Assembly: GCF_005047595.1 (NCBI RefSeq)
Contig: NZ_SUPL01000002.1
Span: 310,001 to 374,000, forward strand
Origin: Pontimicrobium aquaticum
GTDB lineage: Bacteria > Bacteroidota > Bacteroidia > Flavobacteriales > Flavobacteriaceae
DNA: 64,000 nt
Direction: 5' to 3'
Of this stretch, positions 28,554-38,316 are shown piece after piece (positions within the stretch are counted from its first letter, which is position 1; each line of letters opens with the position of its first letter). Made by a program: the position numbers and the translations under genes. The notes under the pieces were generated by a model. It saw only the letters and a list, made by a program, of their open reading frames with translations. It was not told the DNA's origin and did no database searches.

Positions 28554-29096
28554 ATGTCAAGAATAGGAAATAATCCAGTAGCCATTCCAGAAGGCGTAAC
28601 AGTTGATATTAAAGAAAATGTCGTGACTGTTAAAGGTAAATTAGGAGAATTAACTCAAAATTTTGATTCTGTTGGAATTAAAGTTGAAGATGGAAATGTG
28701 TTAGTAACACGTTCTTCTGATTCTAAAGATCAAAAAGCAAAACATGGTCTATACAGATCATTAATGCATAATATGATTGAAGGTGTATCTAAAGGATGGA
28801 CTAAAGAATTAGAGTTAGTTGGAGTAGGATATAGAGCAAGTAATCAAGGTCAAAAACTAGATTTAGCTTTAGGTTTTTCTCATAACATTGTATTAGACGT
28901 TGCTCCAGAGATCAAGGTTGAAACAATTTCAGAAAAAGGGAAAAACCCTATCGTTAAATTAACATCTCACGATAAACAACTAGTTGGACAAGTAGCTGCG
29001 AAAATTCGCGGATTTAGAAAGCCAGAACCTTACAAAGGAAAAGGTATCAAGTTTGTTGGTGAAGAATTAAGAAGAAAAGCAGGTAAATCAGCTTAA
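28554..29096 (+). CDS. rplF: 50S ribosomal protein L6
   Basis: A 180-residue protein near the sarcin-ricin loop, built from two similar domains. It begins [15 protein letters not shown]. The C-terminal signature is [22 protein letters not shown] (core [19 protein letters not shown], about 153-171). Family length is normal, and the gene lies 18 bases after rpsH and 10 before rplR. Confidence 0.97.
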   Translation: MSRIGNNPVAIPEGVTVDIKENVVTVKGKLGELTQNFDSVGIKVEDGNVLVTRSSDSKDQKAKHGLYRSLMHNMIEGVSKGWTKELELVGVGYRASNQGQKLDLALGFSHNIVLDVAPEIKVETISEKGKNPIVKLTSHDKQLVGQVAAKIRGFRKPEPYKGKGIKFVGEELRRKAGKSA

Positions 29097-29106
29097 AAAA
29101 TTAGTT

Positions 29107-29463
29107 ATGGCATTATCAAAAAAAGATAGAAGACAAAGAATAAAAAACAGAATCCGTAAGGTTGTTTCTGGTACAGAAGCTAGACCAAGATTATCTGTTT
29201 TTAGAAGTAATAAAGAAATTTATGCTCAAATAGTTGATGACGTAACTGGTAAAACTGTTGCAGCTGCATCTTCAAGAGATAAAGATATTAGTTCTGCAAA
29301 AGGAACAAAAACAGAACGTGCTGCTTTAGTAGGTAAAAGTATTGCTGAAAAAGCTTTAAAAGCTGGTGTAGAAACAATCTCTTTTGATAGAGGTGGGTAT
29401 TTATACCATGGTAGAGTAAAATCATTAGCCGAAGGAGCTAGAGAAGCAGGACTTAAATTCTAA
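29107..29463 (+). CDS. rplR: 50S ribosomal protein L18
   Basis: A 118-residue 5S rRNA-binding protein. The segments [20 protein letters not shown] (core [15 protein letters not shown], about 27-41) and [24 protein letters not shown] (core [18 protein letters not shown], about 98-115) are the standard family signatures. It works together with L5, encoded five genes upstream, to place 5S RNA in the central protuberance. Confidence 0.97.
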   Translation: MALSKKDRRQRIKNRIRKVVSGTEARPRLSVFRSNKEIYAQIVDDVTGKTVAAASSRDKDISSAKGTKTERAALVGKSIAEKALKAGVETISFDRGGYLYHGRVKSLAEGAREAGLKF

Positions 29464-29469
29464 GAAATT

Positions 29470-29994
29470 ATGTATCAGAAATACAAAAGCGCAGAGTTAG
29501 TAAAACCAAGTGGATTAGATCTTAAAGATCGTTTAGTTGGTGTACAAAGAGTTACAAAAGTAACTAAAGGTGGTAGAGCATTTGGTTTTTCAGCAATCGT
29601 AGTAGTTGGTGACGAAGCAGGTGTTGTAGGACACGGTTTAGGAAAATCTAAAGACGTTGCTAGTGCAATTGCAAAAGCCGTTGAAGATGCTAAGAAAAAC
29701 TTAGTTAGAATTCCTATTATTAAAGGAACATTACCTCACGAACAAAAAGGTAAATTTGGTGGAGCAAGAGTAAATATTATTCCTGCAGCACCTGGTACTG
29801 GAGTTATTGCTGGTGGAGCTGTACGTACAGTTTTAGAAGCAGTAGGAGTTCATGATGTATTATCTAAATCTCAAGGTTCTTCAAACCCTCATAATGTAGT
29901 AAAAGCAACATTTGATGCTTTATTACAATTAAGAGATGCTAGAACTATTGCTAAGAATAGAGGAATTTCTTTAGAAAAAGTTTTTAACGGATAA
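29470..29994 (+). CDS. rpsE: 30S ribosomal protein S5
   Basis: A 174-residue protein at the mRNA entry channel that affects decoding accuracy. The dsRBD-like N-terminal domain carries [22 protein letters not shown] (core [19 protein letters not shown], about 30-48). The C-terminal domain carries [23 protein letters not shown] (core [18 protein letters not shown]) and the [15 protein letters not shown] block. All signature positions are intact; rpmD follows after 11 bases. Confidence 0.98.
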   Translation: MYQKYKSAELVKPSGLDLKDRLVGVQRVTKVTKGGRAFGFSAIVVVGDEAGVVGHGLGKSKDVASAIAKAVEDAKKNLVRIPIIKGTLPHEQKGKFGGARVNIIPAAPGTGVIAGGAVRTVLEAVGVHDVLSKSQGSSNPHNVVKATFDALLQLRDARTIAKNRGISLEKVFNG

Positions 29995-30005
29995 TTAAGG
30001 ATATC

Positions 30006-30185
30006 ATGGCAAAAATTAAAGTAACAAAACAAAAAAGTGCGATCAATCGTACTAAAAGACAAAAGTTAACATTAGAAGCTTTAGGTCTTAAAAAGATTGG
30101 TCAAACTGTAGAACACGATGCCACACCAAATATCCTTGGTATGGTTAATAAAGTTAAACATTTAGTTTCTGTAGAAGAAGCTTAA
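30006..30185 (+). CDS. rpmD: 50S ribosomal protein L30
   Basis: A 59-residue gene found by reading the gap between rpsE and rplO. It starts with ATG at 30006 and stops TAA at 30183-30185. The product begins MAKIKVTKQKSAINRTKRQK, has the L30 core LEALGLKKIGQTVEHDATPN (about 24-43) and ends GMVNKVKHLVSVEEA. Length and position are as in other bacteria. It is a real gene in a 205-base stretch that would otherwise look empty. Confidence 0.97.
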   Translation: MAKIKVTKQKSAINRTKRQKLTLEALGLKKIGQTVEHDATPNILGMVNKVKHLVSVEEA

Positions 30186-30199
30186 AAATATAAACTGAA

Positions 30200-30652
30200 A
30201 TGGATTTAAGTAATTTAAAACCTGCAGAAGGTTCAGTTAACAATAATGCTAAACGCGTTGGTCGCGGTCAAGGTTCTGGAAAAGGTGGCACAGCAACAAG
30301 AGGTCATAAAGGAGCAAAATCTCGTTCTGGTTATTCTAGAAAATTAGGTTTTGAAGGTGGGCAAATGCCACTTCAAAGACGTGTACCAAAGTTTGGTTTT
30401 ACTAACATTAATCGTAAAGAATATCAAGGTATCAACCTAGATACTTTACAACAAATGGTTGACGATAAGAAAATAAAAGATACAGTAGATTTAGATACAA
30501 TATTGGCATTCCGTTTAGCTGGTAAAAACGACCTAGTTAAAATTTTAGGAAGAGGCGAACTAAAAGCTAAATTAAAAGTATCTGCTCATAAATTTACTGC
30601 TTCAGCAAAAGCTGCTATTGAAGCTGCTGGAGGAGAAGCTGTAACTTTATAA
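30200..30652 (+). CDS. rplO: 50S ribosomal protein L15
   Basis: A 150-residue late-assembly protein. The N-terminal tail is rich in Gly/Lys/Arg with the signature RVGRGQGSGKGGTATRGHKG (about 20-39). The globular part has GFEGGQMPLQRRVPKFGF (about 51-68), and the C-terminus reads HKFTASAKAAIEAAGGEA. It precedes secY by 15 bases, the classic order linking ribosome and translocon synthesis. Confidence 0.97.
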   Translation: MDLSNLKPAEGSVNNNAKRVGRGQGSGKGGTATRGHKGAKSRSGYSRKLGFEGGQMPLQRRVPKFGFTNINRKEYQGINLDTLQQMVDDKKIKDTVDLDTILAFRLAGKNDLVKILGRGELKAKLKVSAHKFTASAKAAIEAAGGEAVTL

Positions 30653-30667
30653 TAAGACCCAACAACA

Positions 30668-32017
30668 ATGAAATTAATAGAGACTTTAAAAAATGTTTGG
30701 AAAATAACGGAACTAAAAGACAGAATCATTCTTACTATAGGAATGCTTTTAGTTTATCGTTTTGGAGCACAAGTTGTTCTTCCTGGTATTGACGCTAGTA
30801 AGTTAGGTGTTTTAGGTGATAACACAGATAGTGGACTTTTAGGTTTACTTAATGCCTTTACAGGTGGTGCTTTTGCAAACGCATCAGTTTTTGCTTTAGG
30901 TATTATGCCTTATATCTCAGCTTCTATTGTTGTACAGTTAATGGGAATAGCAATTCCTTATTTACAAAAACTACAAAAAGAAGGTGCTAGTGGTCAAAAG
31001 AAAATTACGCAAATAACGCGTTGGTTAACCATTGCAATATGTATGGTTCAAGCACCTGGTTATTTAGTAAGTTTACCATCATTAGGAATTCCACAAGAAG
31101 CATTTTTATTAGGTCAAGGAGGATTATTCTATTTCTCATCAATAGTAATTTTAGTAACAGGTTGTATTTTTGCAATGTGGCTAGGTGAAAAAATTACTGA
31201 TAAGGGAATTGGTAACGGTATCTCAATATTAATTATGGTAGGTATTATTGCTACATTACCTCAATCATTCATTCAAGAATATGCAGCAAGAGTTACTGAA
31301 TCTAATGGAGGATTAATTATGATTCTTATTGAATTAGTAATTTGGTTTGTAATAATTTTAGCATCGGTTATGTTGGTGATGGCAGTACGTAAAATTGCTG
31401 TTCAATATGCTAGACGCACGCAATCTGGTGGTTATGAGAAAAACGTATTTGGATCTAGACAATATATTCCGTTAAAATTAAATGCATCAGGAGTAATGCC
31501 AATTATTTTTGCGCAAGCCATTATGTTTGTACCTGGATTAATTGGAGGAATGGATTTTATGAAAGATTCTAATGTTGGACAATGGTTACAAGCACAGTTC
31601 TCAGATATTTTTGGATTATGGTACAATATTGTATTTGCATTATTAATTATCATATTTACGTATTTCTATACGGCAATTACAGTACCAACAAATAAAATGG
31701 CTGATGATTTAAAACGTAGTGGTGGTTTTATTCCAGGAATTCGTCCAGGAACTGAAACATCAGAATACCTAGACAAAATAATGTCGCAAATAACATTACC
31801 AGGTTCTATATTCTTAGCATTAATTGCGGTGTTCCCTGCATTTATTGTAAAGCTAATGAATGTACAACAAGGATGGGCATTATTTTTTGGTGGAACATCA
31901 CTATTAATTATGGTTGGAGTTGCAATCGATACGATGCAACAAGTTAATTCATACTTGTTGAATAAACACTATGATGGCTTGATGAAGACAGGTAAAAATA
32001 GAAAAGCGACAGCTTAA
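30668..32017 (+). CDS. secY: Protein translocase subunit SecY
   Basis: A 449-residue inner-membrane channel with ten hydrophobic segments. The first helix region is RIILTIGMLLVYRFGAQVVLPG (core LLVYRFGAQVVLPG, about 27-40) and the plug region follows near GLLNAFTGGAFANASVFALGIMPYISASI (core GGAFANASVFALGIMPYISA). Cytoplasmic loop C5 contains TNKMADDLKRSGGFIPGIRPG (core MADDLKRSGGFIPGIRPG, about 344-361), where SecA and the ribosome dock. adk and map, which follow secY in many bacteria, are missing here; infA comes 9 bases later. Confidence 0.97.
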   Translation: MKLIETLKNVWKITELKDRIILTIGMLLVYRFGAQVVLPGIDASKLGVLGDNTDSGLLGLLNAFTGGAFANASVFALGIMPYISASIVVQLMGIAIPYLQKLQKEGASGQKKITQITRWLTIAICMVQAPGYLVSLPSLGIPQEAFLLGQGGLFYFSSIVILVTGCIFAMWLGEKITDKGIGNGISILIMVGIIATLPQSFIQEYAARVTESNGGLIMILIELVIWFVIILASVMLVMAVRKIAVQYARRTQSGGYEKNVFGSRQYIPLKLNASGVMPIIFAQAIMFVPGLIGGMDFMKDSNVGQWLQAQFSDIFGLWYNIVFALLIIIFTYFYTAITVPTNKMADDLKRSGGFIPGIRPGTETSEYLDKIMSQITLPGSIFLALIAVFPAFIVKLMNVQQGWALFFGGTSLLIMVGVAIDTMQQVNSYLLNKHYDGLMKTGKNRKATA

Positions 32018-32026
32018 TATATAACA

Positions 32027-32242
32027 ATGGCAAAACAAGCAGCAATAGAGCAAGACGGAACAATAATAGAAGCATTATCAAATGCTATGTTTCGTGTGGA
32101 ATTAGAAAACGGTCACATTGTGACAGCACATATTTCTGGTAAAATGCGTATGCATTATATAAAACTATTACCAGGAGACAAAGTGAAATTAGAAATGAGC
32201 CCTTACGATTTAACTAAGGCTCGCATAACTTATAGATACTAA
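32027..32242 (+). CDS. infA: Translation initiation factor IF-1
   Basis: A 71-residue S1-type OB-fold protein that blocks the A site during initiation. It begins [22 protein letters not shown], close to the usual start. Conserved blocks are [30 protein letters not shown] (core [20 protein letters not shown], about 26-45) and [22 protein letters not shown] (core [18 protein letters not shown]). Only 4 bases separate it from rpmJ. Confidence 0.98.
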   Translation: MAKQAAIEQDGTIIEALSNAMFRVELENGHIVTAHISGKMRMHYIKLLPGDKVKLEMSPYDLTKARITYRY

Positions 32243-32246
32243 TACG

Positions 32247-32363
32247 ATGAAAGTAAGAGCATCAGTTAAAAAAAGAAGCGCAGATTGTAAAATCGTACGC
32301 AGAAAAGGAAGACTTTACGTAATCAACAAAAAGAATCCTAGATTCAAACAAAGACAAGGTTAA
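32247..32363 (+). CDS. rpmJ: 50S ribosomal protein L36 (zinc-free form)
   Basis: A 38-residue gene found by direct reading, ATG at 32247 and TAA at 32361-32363. The product begins [20 protein letters not shown] and ends NPRFKQRQG. The zinc-ribbon form has Cys-x2-Cys, a third Cys and a His. Here only one cysteine (residue 14) remains: the first position is Ser11, the third is Asn27, and no His is present. This is the C-minus type that works without zinc. It lies between infA and rpsM as usual. Confidence 0.96.
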   Translation: MKVRASVKKRSADCKIVRRKGRLYVINKKNPRFKQRQG

Positions 32364-32365
32364 TT

Positions 32366-32740
32366 ATGGCTAGAATTGCAGGTGTAGACATACCAAAACA
32401 CAAAAGAGGTGTAATCTCTTTAACTTATATCTACGGAGTAGGTAGAAGTAGAGCAAAAGAAATATTAGCTACTGCTAAAGTAGATGAAAGTACAAAAGTA
32501 TCAGATTGGACTGACGATGAAATCAGTAACATTCGTGAGGCTGTTGGGACTTTTAAAATTGAAGGAGAGTTACGTTCTGAAACGCAATTAAACATTAAGC
32601 GATTAATGGATATTGGATGTTACAGAGGTATTCGTCATAGAGCTGGTCTTCCTTTAAGAGGGCAACGCACTAAGAACAACTCTAGAACAAGAAAAGGTAG
32701 AAGAAAAACAGTTGCTAACAAGAAAAAAGTAACTAAATAA
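32366..32740 (+). CDS. rpsM: 30S ribosomal protein S13
   Basis: A 124-residue protein forming head bridges with 50S and contacting P-site tRNA through its tail. It begins [22 protein letters not shown]. The helical core has [15 protein letters not shown], and the C-terminal block is [27 protein letters not shown] (core [19 protein letters not shown], about 89-107). The start is 2 bases after the rpmJ stop. Confidence 0.97.
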   Translation: MARIAGVDIPKHKRGVISLTYIYGVGRSRAKEILATAKVDESTKVSDWTDDEISNIREAVGTFKIEGELRSETQLNIKRLMDIGCYRGIRHRAGLPLRGQRTKNNSRTRKGRRKTVANKKKVTK

Positions 32741-32750
32741 TAAGTAGGAA

Positions 32751-33134
32751 ATGGCAAAGTCAAGCACTAAAAAACGTAAAGTTATAGTAGAAGCTACTGG
32801 AGAAGCACATATTACGGCTTCTTTTAACAACATTATCATTTCTCTTACCAACAAAAAAGGTGACGTTATTGCATGGTCATCAGCTGGTAAAATGGGATTT
32901 AGAGGATCTAAAAAAAATACTCCTTATGCTGCACAATTAGCAGCTGAAGATGCTTTAAACGTAGCTAAAGAAGCTGGTTTAAAGAAAGTAAAGGTGTATG
33001 TTAAAGGTCCAGGTAATGGTAGAGAATCTGCTATTAGATCTATTCATAATGGTGGTATTGAAGTAACCGAAATTATCGATGTTACTCCAACACCTCACAA
33101 TGGATGCAGACCTCCAAAGCGTAGAAGAGTTTAA
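32751..33134 (+). CDS. rpsK: 30S ribosomal protein S11
   Basis: A 127-residue platform protein near the Shine-Dalgarno helix site. It has the conserved [24 protein letters not shown] (core [18 protein letters not shown]), [24 protein letters not shown] (core [17 protein letters not shown]) and the C-terminal [18 protein letters not shown]. In Bacteroidota this subunit, with S18 and S21, helps hide the anti-Shine-Dalgarno tail, which fits the near absence of such sites in this window. A 122-base gap follows before rpsD. Confidence 0.97.
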   Translation: MAKSSTKKRKVIVEATGEAHITASFNNIIISLTNKKGDVIAWSSAGKMGFRGSKKNTPYAAQLAAEDALNVAKEAGLKKVKVYVKGPGNGRESAIRSIHNGGIEVTEIIDVTPTPHNGCRPPKRRRV

Positions 33135-33256
33135 TCTGATTATTTCAGATTCTTTAAAATAGAAATTAAAAAAACAAGTATCAACGGAGAGATCTACGAT
33201 TATCGAAGGATAAGATTAAGACCTTAATTCATAATCACTCTCATAACAAATTAAAA
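33135..33256 (+). promoter_or_regulatory. Possible leader RNA upstream of rpsD
   Basis: A 122-base gap inside the alpha part of the cluster, much longer than most spacings here. It starts at the rpsK stop with a short stem (AATCTGA ... TCAGATT around 33132-33150). Further down is the purine-rich, GA-containing stretch ACGGAGAGATCTACGATTA and a second weak pairing TTATCGAAGGATAAG. S4 is a known autoregulator, and leader RNAs for S4 have been proposed in Bacteroidota, so regulation is plausible. I could not derive a full fold by eye. Confidence 0.4.
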
Positions 33257-33862
33257 ATGGCAAGATATACTGGTCCTAAAACTAAAATAGCACGTAAATT
33301 CGGAGAAGCTATTTTTGGAGAAGATAAATCTTTTGAAAAAAGAAATTACCCTCCAGGTCAACACGGAAACAATAGAAGACGTGGAAAAAAATCTGAATAT
33401 GCAATCCAATTAATGGAGAAGCAAAAAGCAAAATACACTTACGGTATTTTAGAGCGTCAATTTAGAAACATGTTTAAAAAGGCAACAGCAGCTCCTGGAA
33501 TTACAGGTGAGGTATTGTTACAGTTATGTGAATCTAGATTAGATAACGTAGTGTTTAGAATGGGATTATCTCGTTCTAGAAGAGGAGCAAGACAATTGGT
33601 TTCTCATAGACACGTTACTGTAAATGGTAATATCGTAAACATTCCTTCTTATCAATTAAAAGCTGGAGATGTAGTAGCTGTTAGAGAAAAATCTAAATCT
33701 TTAGAAGCTATTGATAATGCATTAAATGCATCATCAAGTGTTTACGAATGGATTACATGGAATAACGATACTAAATCAGGAACATTTGTTTCAGTTCCAG
33801 AGAGAATTCAAATTCCAGAAAACATCAACGAGCAATTCATCGTCGAATTATATTCTAAATAA
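33257..33862 (+). CDS. rpsD: 30S ribosomal protein S4
   Basis: A 201-residue primary 16S binder and, elsewhere, the repressor of the alpha operon. It starts [21 protein letters not shown] and continues [21 protein letters not shown]. There is no cysteine cluster in the N-terminal region, so it is a zinc-free S4. The S4 RNA-binding domain lies around residues 91-155 with [30 protein letters not shown] (core [20 protein letters not shown]). The C-terminus [16 protein letters not shown] is usual for the phylum. Confidence 0.97.
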   Translation: MARYTGPKTKIARKFGEAIFGEDKSFEKRNYPPGQHGNNRRRGKKSEYAIQLMEKQKAKYTYGILERQFRNMFKKATAAPGITGEVLLQLCESRLDNVVFRMGLSRSRRGARQLVSHRHVTVNGNIVNIPSYQLKAGDVVAVREKSKSLEAIDNALNASSSVYEWITWNNDTKSGTFVSVPERIQIPENINEQFIVELYSK

Positions 33863-33959
33863 TAAATTAATCATATTGGTATTTGGCCAAAGGGTTTATA
33901 AGTACTTCTTCAAACTTTTAGACCGCGCAACCAAATAACAATTAAAACGAAGAAAAAAA
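33863..33959 (+). promoter_or_regulatory. Possible structured spacer upstream of rpoA
   Basis: A 97-base gap. TATTTGG (33880-33886) and CCAAATA (33931-33937) can close a stem, and inside it AAAG/GTTT-type pairings with AAAC/CTTT can form a smaller hairpin. The start of the gap shares the string ATTAATCATATT with the start of the rpoA-rplQ gap (34952-34963 region). This hints that the two spacers are related or processed in the same way. Confidence 0.35.
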
Positions 33960-34952
33960 ATGGCAATATTAAATTTTCAAAAGCCCGATAAAGTAATCAT
34001 GATCGATTCAACCGATTCTGAAGGTAAATTCGAATTTAGACCTTTAGAACCTGGTTATGGATTAACAGTAGGAAATGCTTTAAGAAGAGTATTATTATCT
34101 TCTTTAGAAGGATTTGCAATTACATCGGTTAGAATAGAAGGCGTAGAGCATGAGTTCTCTACAATTGCAGGTGTAGTAGAAGATGTAACAGAAATGATTC
34201 TTAACTTAAAACAAGTACGTTTTAAGCGTCAAATAGATGAAATCGATAACGAATCAGTATCAATTTCAATCTCAGGACAAGAACAAATAACTGCAGGTGA
34301 TTTCCAAAAGTTTATCTCAGGATTCCAAGTATTAAATTCAGATTTAGTAATCTGTAACTTAGACCCTAAAGTAAGCATCAATATGGAAATTACTATAGAA
34401 AAAGGGAGAGGATATGTACCAGCTGAAGAAAACAAAAAAGCTACAGCGCCAATGGGAACCATCTTTACAGATTCTATTTATACTCCAATAAAAAATGTTA
34501 AGTATAGTGTTGAGAACTTTCGTGTAGAACAAAAAACAGATTACGAAAAATTAGTTTTCGAAATCGATACAGATGGTTCAATAAACCCACAAGATGCTTT
34601 AACAGAAGCAGCTAAAATATTAATTCACCACTTCATGTTATTCTCTGATGAGCGTATTACATTAGAAGCTGATGAAATTGCACAGACTGAAACTTATGAT
34701 GAAGAATCTCTTCACATGAGACAGTTACTTAAAACTAAGTTAATCGATATGGATTTATCTGTACGTGCACTTAACTGTTTAAAAGCTGCAGAAGTTGATA
34801 CATTAGGAGACTTAGTATCATTCAATAAAAATGACCTAATGAAATTCCGTAATTTTGGTAAGAAATCTTTAACAGAGCTTGAAGAGCTTGTTAACGTTAA
34901 AGGACTTAGCTTCGGAATGGATTTAAGCAAATATAAACTAGATAAAGATTAA
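33960..34952 (+). CDS. rpoA: DNA-directed RNA polymerase subunit alpha
   Basis: A 330-residue subunit that nucleates RNA polymerase assembly. The N-terminal domain has [25 protein letters not shown] (core [20 protein letters not shown], about 28-47), [19 protein letters not shown] and [19 protein letters not shown]. The C-terminal domain (about 262-325) has [16 protein letters not shown]-like sequence and [16 protein letters not shown], the helix-hairpin-helix that touches UP elements and activators. A 68-base spacer with pairing potential separates it from rplQ. Confidence 0.98.
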   Translation: MAILNFQKPDKVIMIDSTDSEGKFEFRPLEPGYGLTVGNALRRVLLSSLEGFAITSVRIEGVEHEFSTIAGVVEDVTEMILNLKQVRFKRQIDEIDNESVSISISGQEQITAGDFQKFISGFQVLNSDLVICNLDPKVSINMEITIEKGRGYVPAEENKKATAPMGTIFTDSIYTPIKNVKYSVENFRVEQKTDYEKLVFEIDTDGSINPQDALTEAAKILIHHFMLFSDERITLEADEIAQTETYDEESLHMRQLLKTKLIDMDLSVRALNCLKAAEVDTLGDLVSFNKNDLMKFRNFGKKSLTELEELVNVKGLSFGMDLSKYKLDKD

Positions 34953-35020
34953 TTAATCATATTTTGCTCTCCAGCCGTATTACTGTCTGGATTCGGTAGC
35001 AAGATGATAAAACAAATGTC
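34953..35020 (+). promoter_or_regulatory. Pseudoknot-like element between rpoA and rplQ
   Basis: In this 68-base spacer TTGCT (34964-34968) pairs with AGCAA (34998-35002) as an outer stem, and TCCAG (34970-34974) pairs with CTGGA (34987-34991). CCG-T-AT (34975-34980), inside that loop, can pair with AT-T-CGG (34991-34996) outside it, which would make an H-type pseudoknot. The G/C content is well above that of neighbouring spacers. It is a candidate RNA element controlling rplQ, or a processing site. Confidence 0.45.
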
Positions 35021-35500
35021 ATGAGACACGGAAAAAAATTCAATCACTTAGGAAGGCAAACAGCGCATAGAAAAGCAATGTTGGCAAATATGGCTTGTTC
35101 TTTAATAGAGCACAAGCGCATTAACACAACAGTAGCTAAAGCAAAAGCTTTAAAGCAGTTTGTTGAACCAATGATTACAAAATCAAAGGAAGATACAACA
35201 CATAACAGACGTATTGTTATGTCACGCTTAAGACAAAAAGAAGCTGTAGCTGAATTGTTTAGAGAAGTAGCTGCTAAAGTTGGTGATCGTCCAGGAGGAT
35301 ACACAAGAATTATTAAACTTGGTAATCGTTTAGGTGATAATGCTGATATGGCAATGATTGAACTTGTAGATTATAACGAAATTTATAATGCAGGTAAAGA
35401 AAAGAAAAAGACAACAAGACGTAGTAGAAGAGGTGGTAAAAAAGCCGTAGCTTCTGCTCCAGCTGTCGAAGAAACTAAAGCAACTAACGAAGAAGAATAA
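35021..35500 (+). CDS. rplQ: 50S ribosomal protein L17
   Basis: A 159-residue protein and last gene of the ribosomal cluster. The conserved core starts [21 protein letters not shown] and includes [24 protein letters not shown] (core [19 protein letters not shown], about 92-110). About 40 residues follow that E. coli L17 lacks: a lysine/arginine-rich piece ([17 protein letters not shown]) and then an acidic Ala/Glu tail. Such tails are common in Bacteroidota L17. The operon terminator begins 26 bases after the stop. Confidence 0.97.
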   Translation: MRHGKKFNHLGRQTAHRKAMLANMACSLIEHKRINTTVAKAKALKQFVEPMITKSKEDTTHNRRIVMSRLRQKEAVAELFREVAAKVGDRPGGYTRIIKLGNRLGDNADMAMIELVDYNEIYNAGKEKKKTTRRSRRGGKKAVASAPAVEETKATNEEE

Positions 35501-35525
35501 ATGTTAATAAGCTTTAATAAAATAG

Positions 35526-35556
35526 AGGATAAACTTTTTTAGTTTATCCTTTTTTT
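35526..35556 (+). terminator. Terminator of the ribosomal supercluster
   Basis: A perfect 10-bp stem, AGGATAAACT (35526-35535) with AGTTTATCCT (35541-35550), loop TTTTT, followed by six T residues (35551-35556). It is a classical intrinsic terminator on the plus strand, 26 bases after rplQ and before carA. Confidence 0.9.
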
Positions 35557-35589
35557 ATACAATTTTGCGAAACCTTTTTTTAATTATAT

Positions 35590-36696
35590 ATGAAATACAA
35601 TAAACTTAGAAAAGCAATTATTTTATTAGCAGATGGCACCATATTTCATGGTAAATCTGTAGCAAATAAAGAAGGTACTGCCTTTGGAGAAGTTTGCTTC
35701 AATACTGGAATGACAGGGTATCAAGAAATCTTTACAGATCCTTCATATTTTGGGCAATTAATGGTAACCACCAATGCACATATTGGTAATTATGGTGTAA
35801 ATGATGATGAAGTAGAATCAAACTCGATAAAAATAGCTGGTTTAATTTGTAAAAATTTCAGCTATGTGTATTCACGTGATGATTCTAGTGGTTCTTTAGA
35901 AGCGTTCTTCGATGAAAATAATTTGTTTGCTATTTCTGATGTAGATACAAGAGCATTAGTAAGCTATATTAGAGATAATGGCGCAATGAATGCGGTAATC
36001 TCAACTGATATAGACAATATTGAAGGTTTAAAGAAACAACTTGCAGAGCAACCAGATATGGAAGGATTAGAGTTAGCCTCAAAAGTTTCAACTAAAGAAC
36101 CTTATTATTTTGGTGATGAAAATGCCACTTATAAAATTGCAGCACTTGACATTGGAATTAAAAAGAACATTTTACGAAACTTTGCTAAAAGAGATGCTTA
36201 TATAAAGGTGTTCCCATATAATGCAACTTTTGAAGAATTAGAAGCATTTAAACCGGATGGTTATTTTTTAAGTAATGGACCAGGTGATCCTGAGCCATTG
36301 TTTGAAGCGCAAAACTTAGCTAAAGAAATTATTAAGAGAGACCTACCACTATTTGGTATTTGTCTAGGACACCAAGTAATTGCATTAGCCAATGGTATTT
36401 CTACATATAAAATGCATAATGGTCATAGAGGAATAAATCATCCAGTAAAGAACCTTGAAACAGGAAAAGGTGAAATCACATCTCAAAATCATGGTTTTGC
36501 TGTCAATAGAGAAGAAGCAGAAGCTAATGCAGATTTAAAAGTAACCCATGTACATTTAAATGATAATACGGTTGCAGGTTTGGCTATGAAAAATAAAAAT
36601 TGTTTTTCAGTACAATACCATCCTGAAGCAAGTCCAGGACCACACGATTCTATGTACTTATTCGATCAGTTTATCAATAATATAAAATCTAAATAA
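35590..36696 (+). CDS. carA: Carbamoyl-phosphate synthase small subunit
   Basis: A 368-residue glutaminase subunit that feeds ammonia to CarB for arginine and pyrimidine synthesis. The N-terminal domain begins RKAIILLADGTIFHGKS and has GEVCFNTGMTGYQEIFTDPSYFGQ (core FNTGMTGYQEIFTDPSY). The class I glutamine amidotransferase domain has the nucleophile Cys in FGICLGHQVIALA (about 256-268) and the His-Glu pair in QYHPEASPGP (about 343-352). carB is not adjacent. It starts 34 bases after the ribosomal terminator, so it must have its own promoter there. Confidence 0.96.
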   Translation: MKYNKLRKAIILLADGTIFHGKSVANKEGTAFGEVCFNTGMTGYQEIFTDPSYFGQLMVTTNAHIGNYGVNDDEVESNSIKIAGLICKNFSYVYSRDDSSGSLEAFFDENNLFAISDVDTRALVSYIRDNGAMNAVISTDIDNIEGLKKQLAEQPDMEGLELASKVSTKEPYYFGDENATYKIAALDIGIKKNILRNFAKRDAYIKVFPYNATFEELEAFKPDGYFLSNGPGDPEPLFEAQNLAKEIIKRDLPLFGICLGHQVIALANGISTYKMHNGHRGINHPVKNLETGKGEITSQNHGFAVNREEAEANADLKVTHVHLNDNTVAGLAMKNKNCFSVQYHPEASPGPHDSMYLFDQFINNIKSK

Positions 36697-36800
36697 TTGT
36701 AAGGCAATGTGAAAACATTGCCTCTTTTATTTACCAAAAAGTACAGTTAAAATAGTGACAATTATGCGTGTTTAACTAAATGTTTAACACTACAATTTTG

Positions 36801-36808
36801 TAAATTTG
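36801..36808 (+). promoter_or_regulatory. Possible -7 box for eno
   Basis: TAAATTTG fits the Bacteroidota -7 consensus exactly and lies 32 bases before the eno ATG. The preceding 25 bases hold TGTTT and TTTTG words, but no unambiguous -33 element at the right distance. Confidence 0.4.
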
Positions 36809-36834
36809 AAACCTAATTAAAGCAACATAAATAA

Positions 36835-38130
<1,296 letters not shown>

Positions 38131-38156
38131 AAACTAAACTATAATAGACGCTTTTT

Positions 38157-38195
38157 AAGTCCATTGTTTACATAAATAATGGACTTTTTTTTATT
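38157..38195 (+). terminator. Terminator downstream of eno
   Basis: AAGTCCATTGTTTA (38157-38170) pairs with TAAATAATGGACTT (38173-38186) over 14 positions with one G-U pair; the innermost pairs stay open as the loop. It is followed by a T-rich run (TTTTTTATT). It is well placed, 27 bases after the eno stop. Confidence 0.85.
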
Positions 38196-38316
38196 AATTT
38201 TTCTGATACCGTTATCAATAATTCTATAGTCTTTGTACTTTAAAAATCCTGATATATTTCGTATTTTCGTAGAACTGTTTTAAACAAAGAAATCATAATA
38301 AAATTTTAAAAGAAAT

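Noticed and set aside
34953-35020. tRNA gene in the rpoA-rplQ spacer
   Set aside because: The size is near that of a tRNA, but there is no T-loop sequence (GTTCRA), no acceptor stem and no CCA-compatible end.
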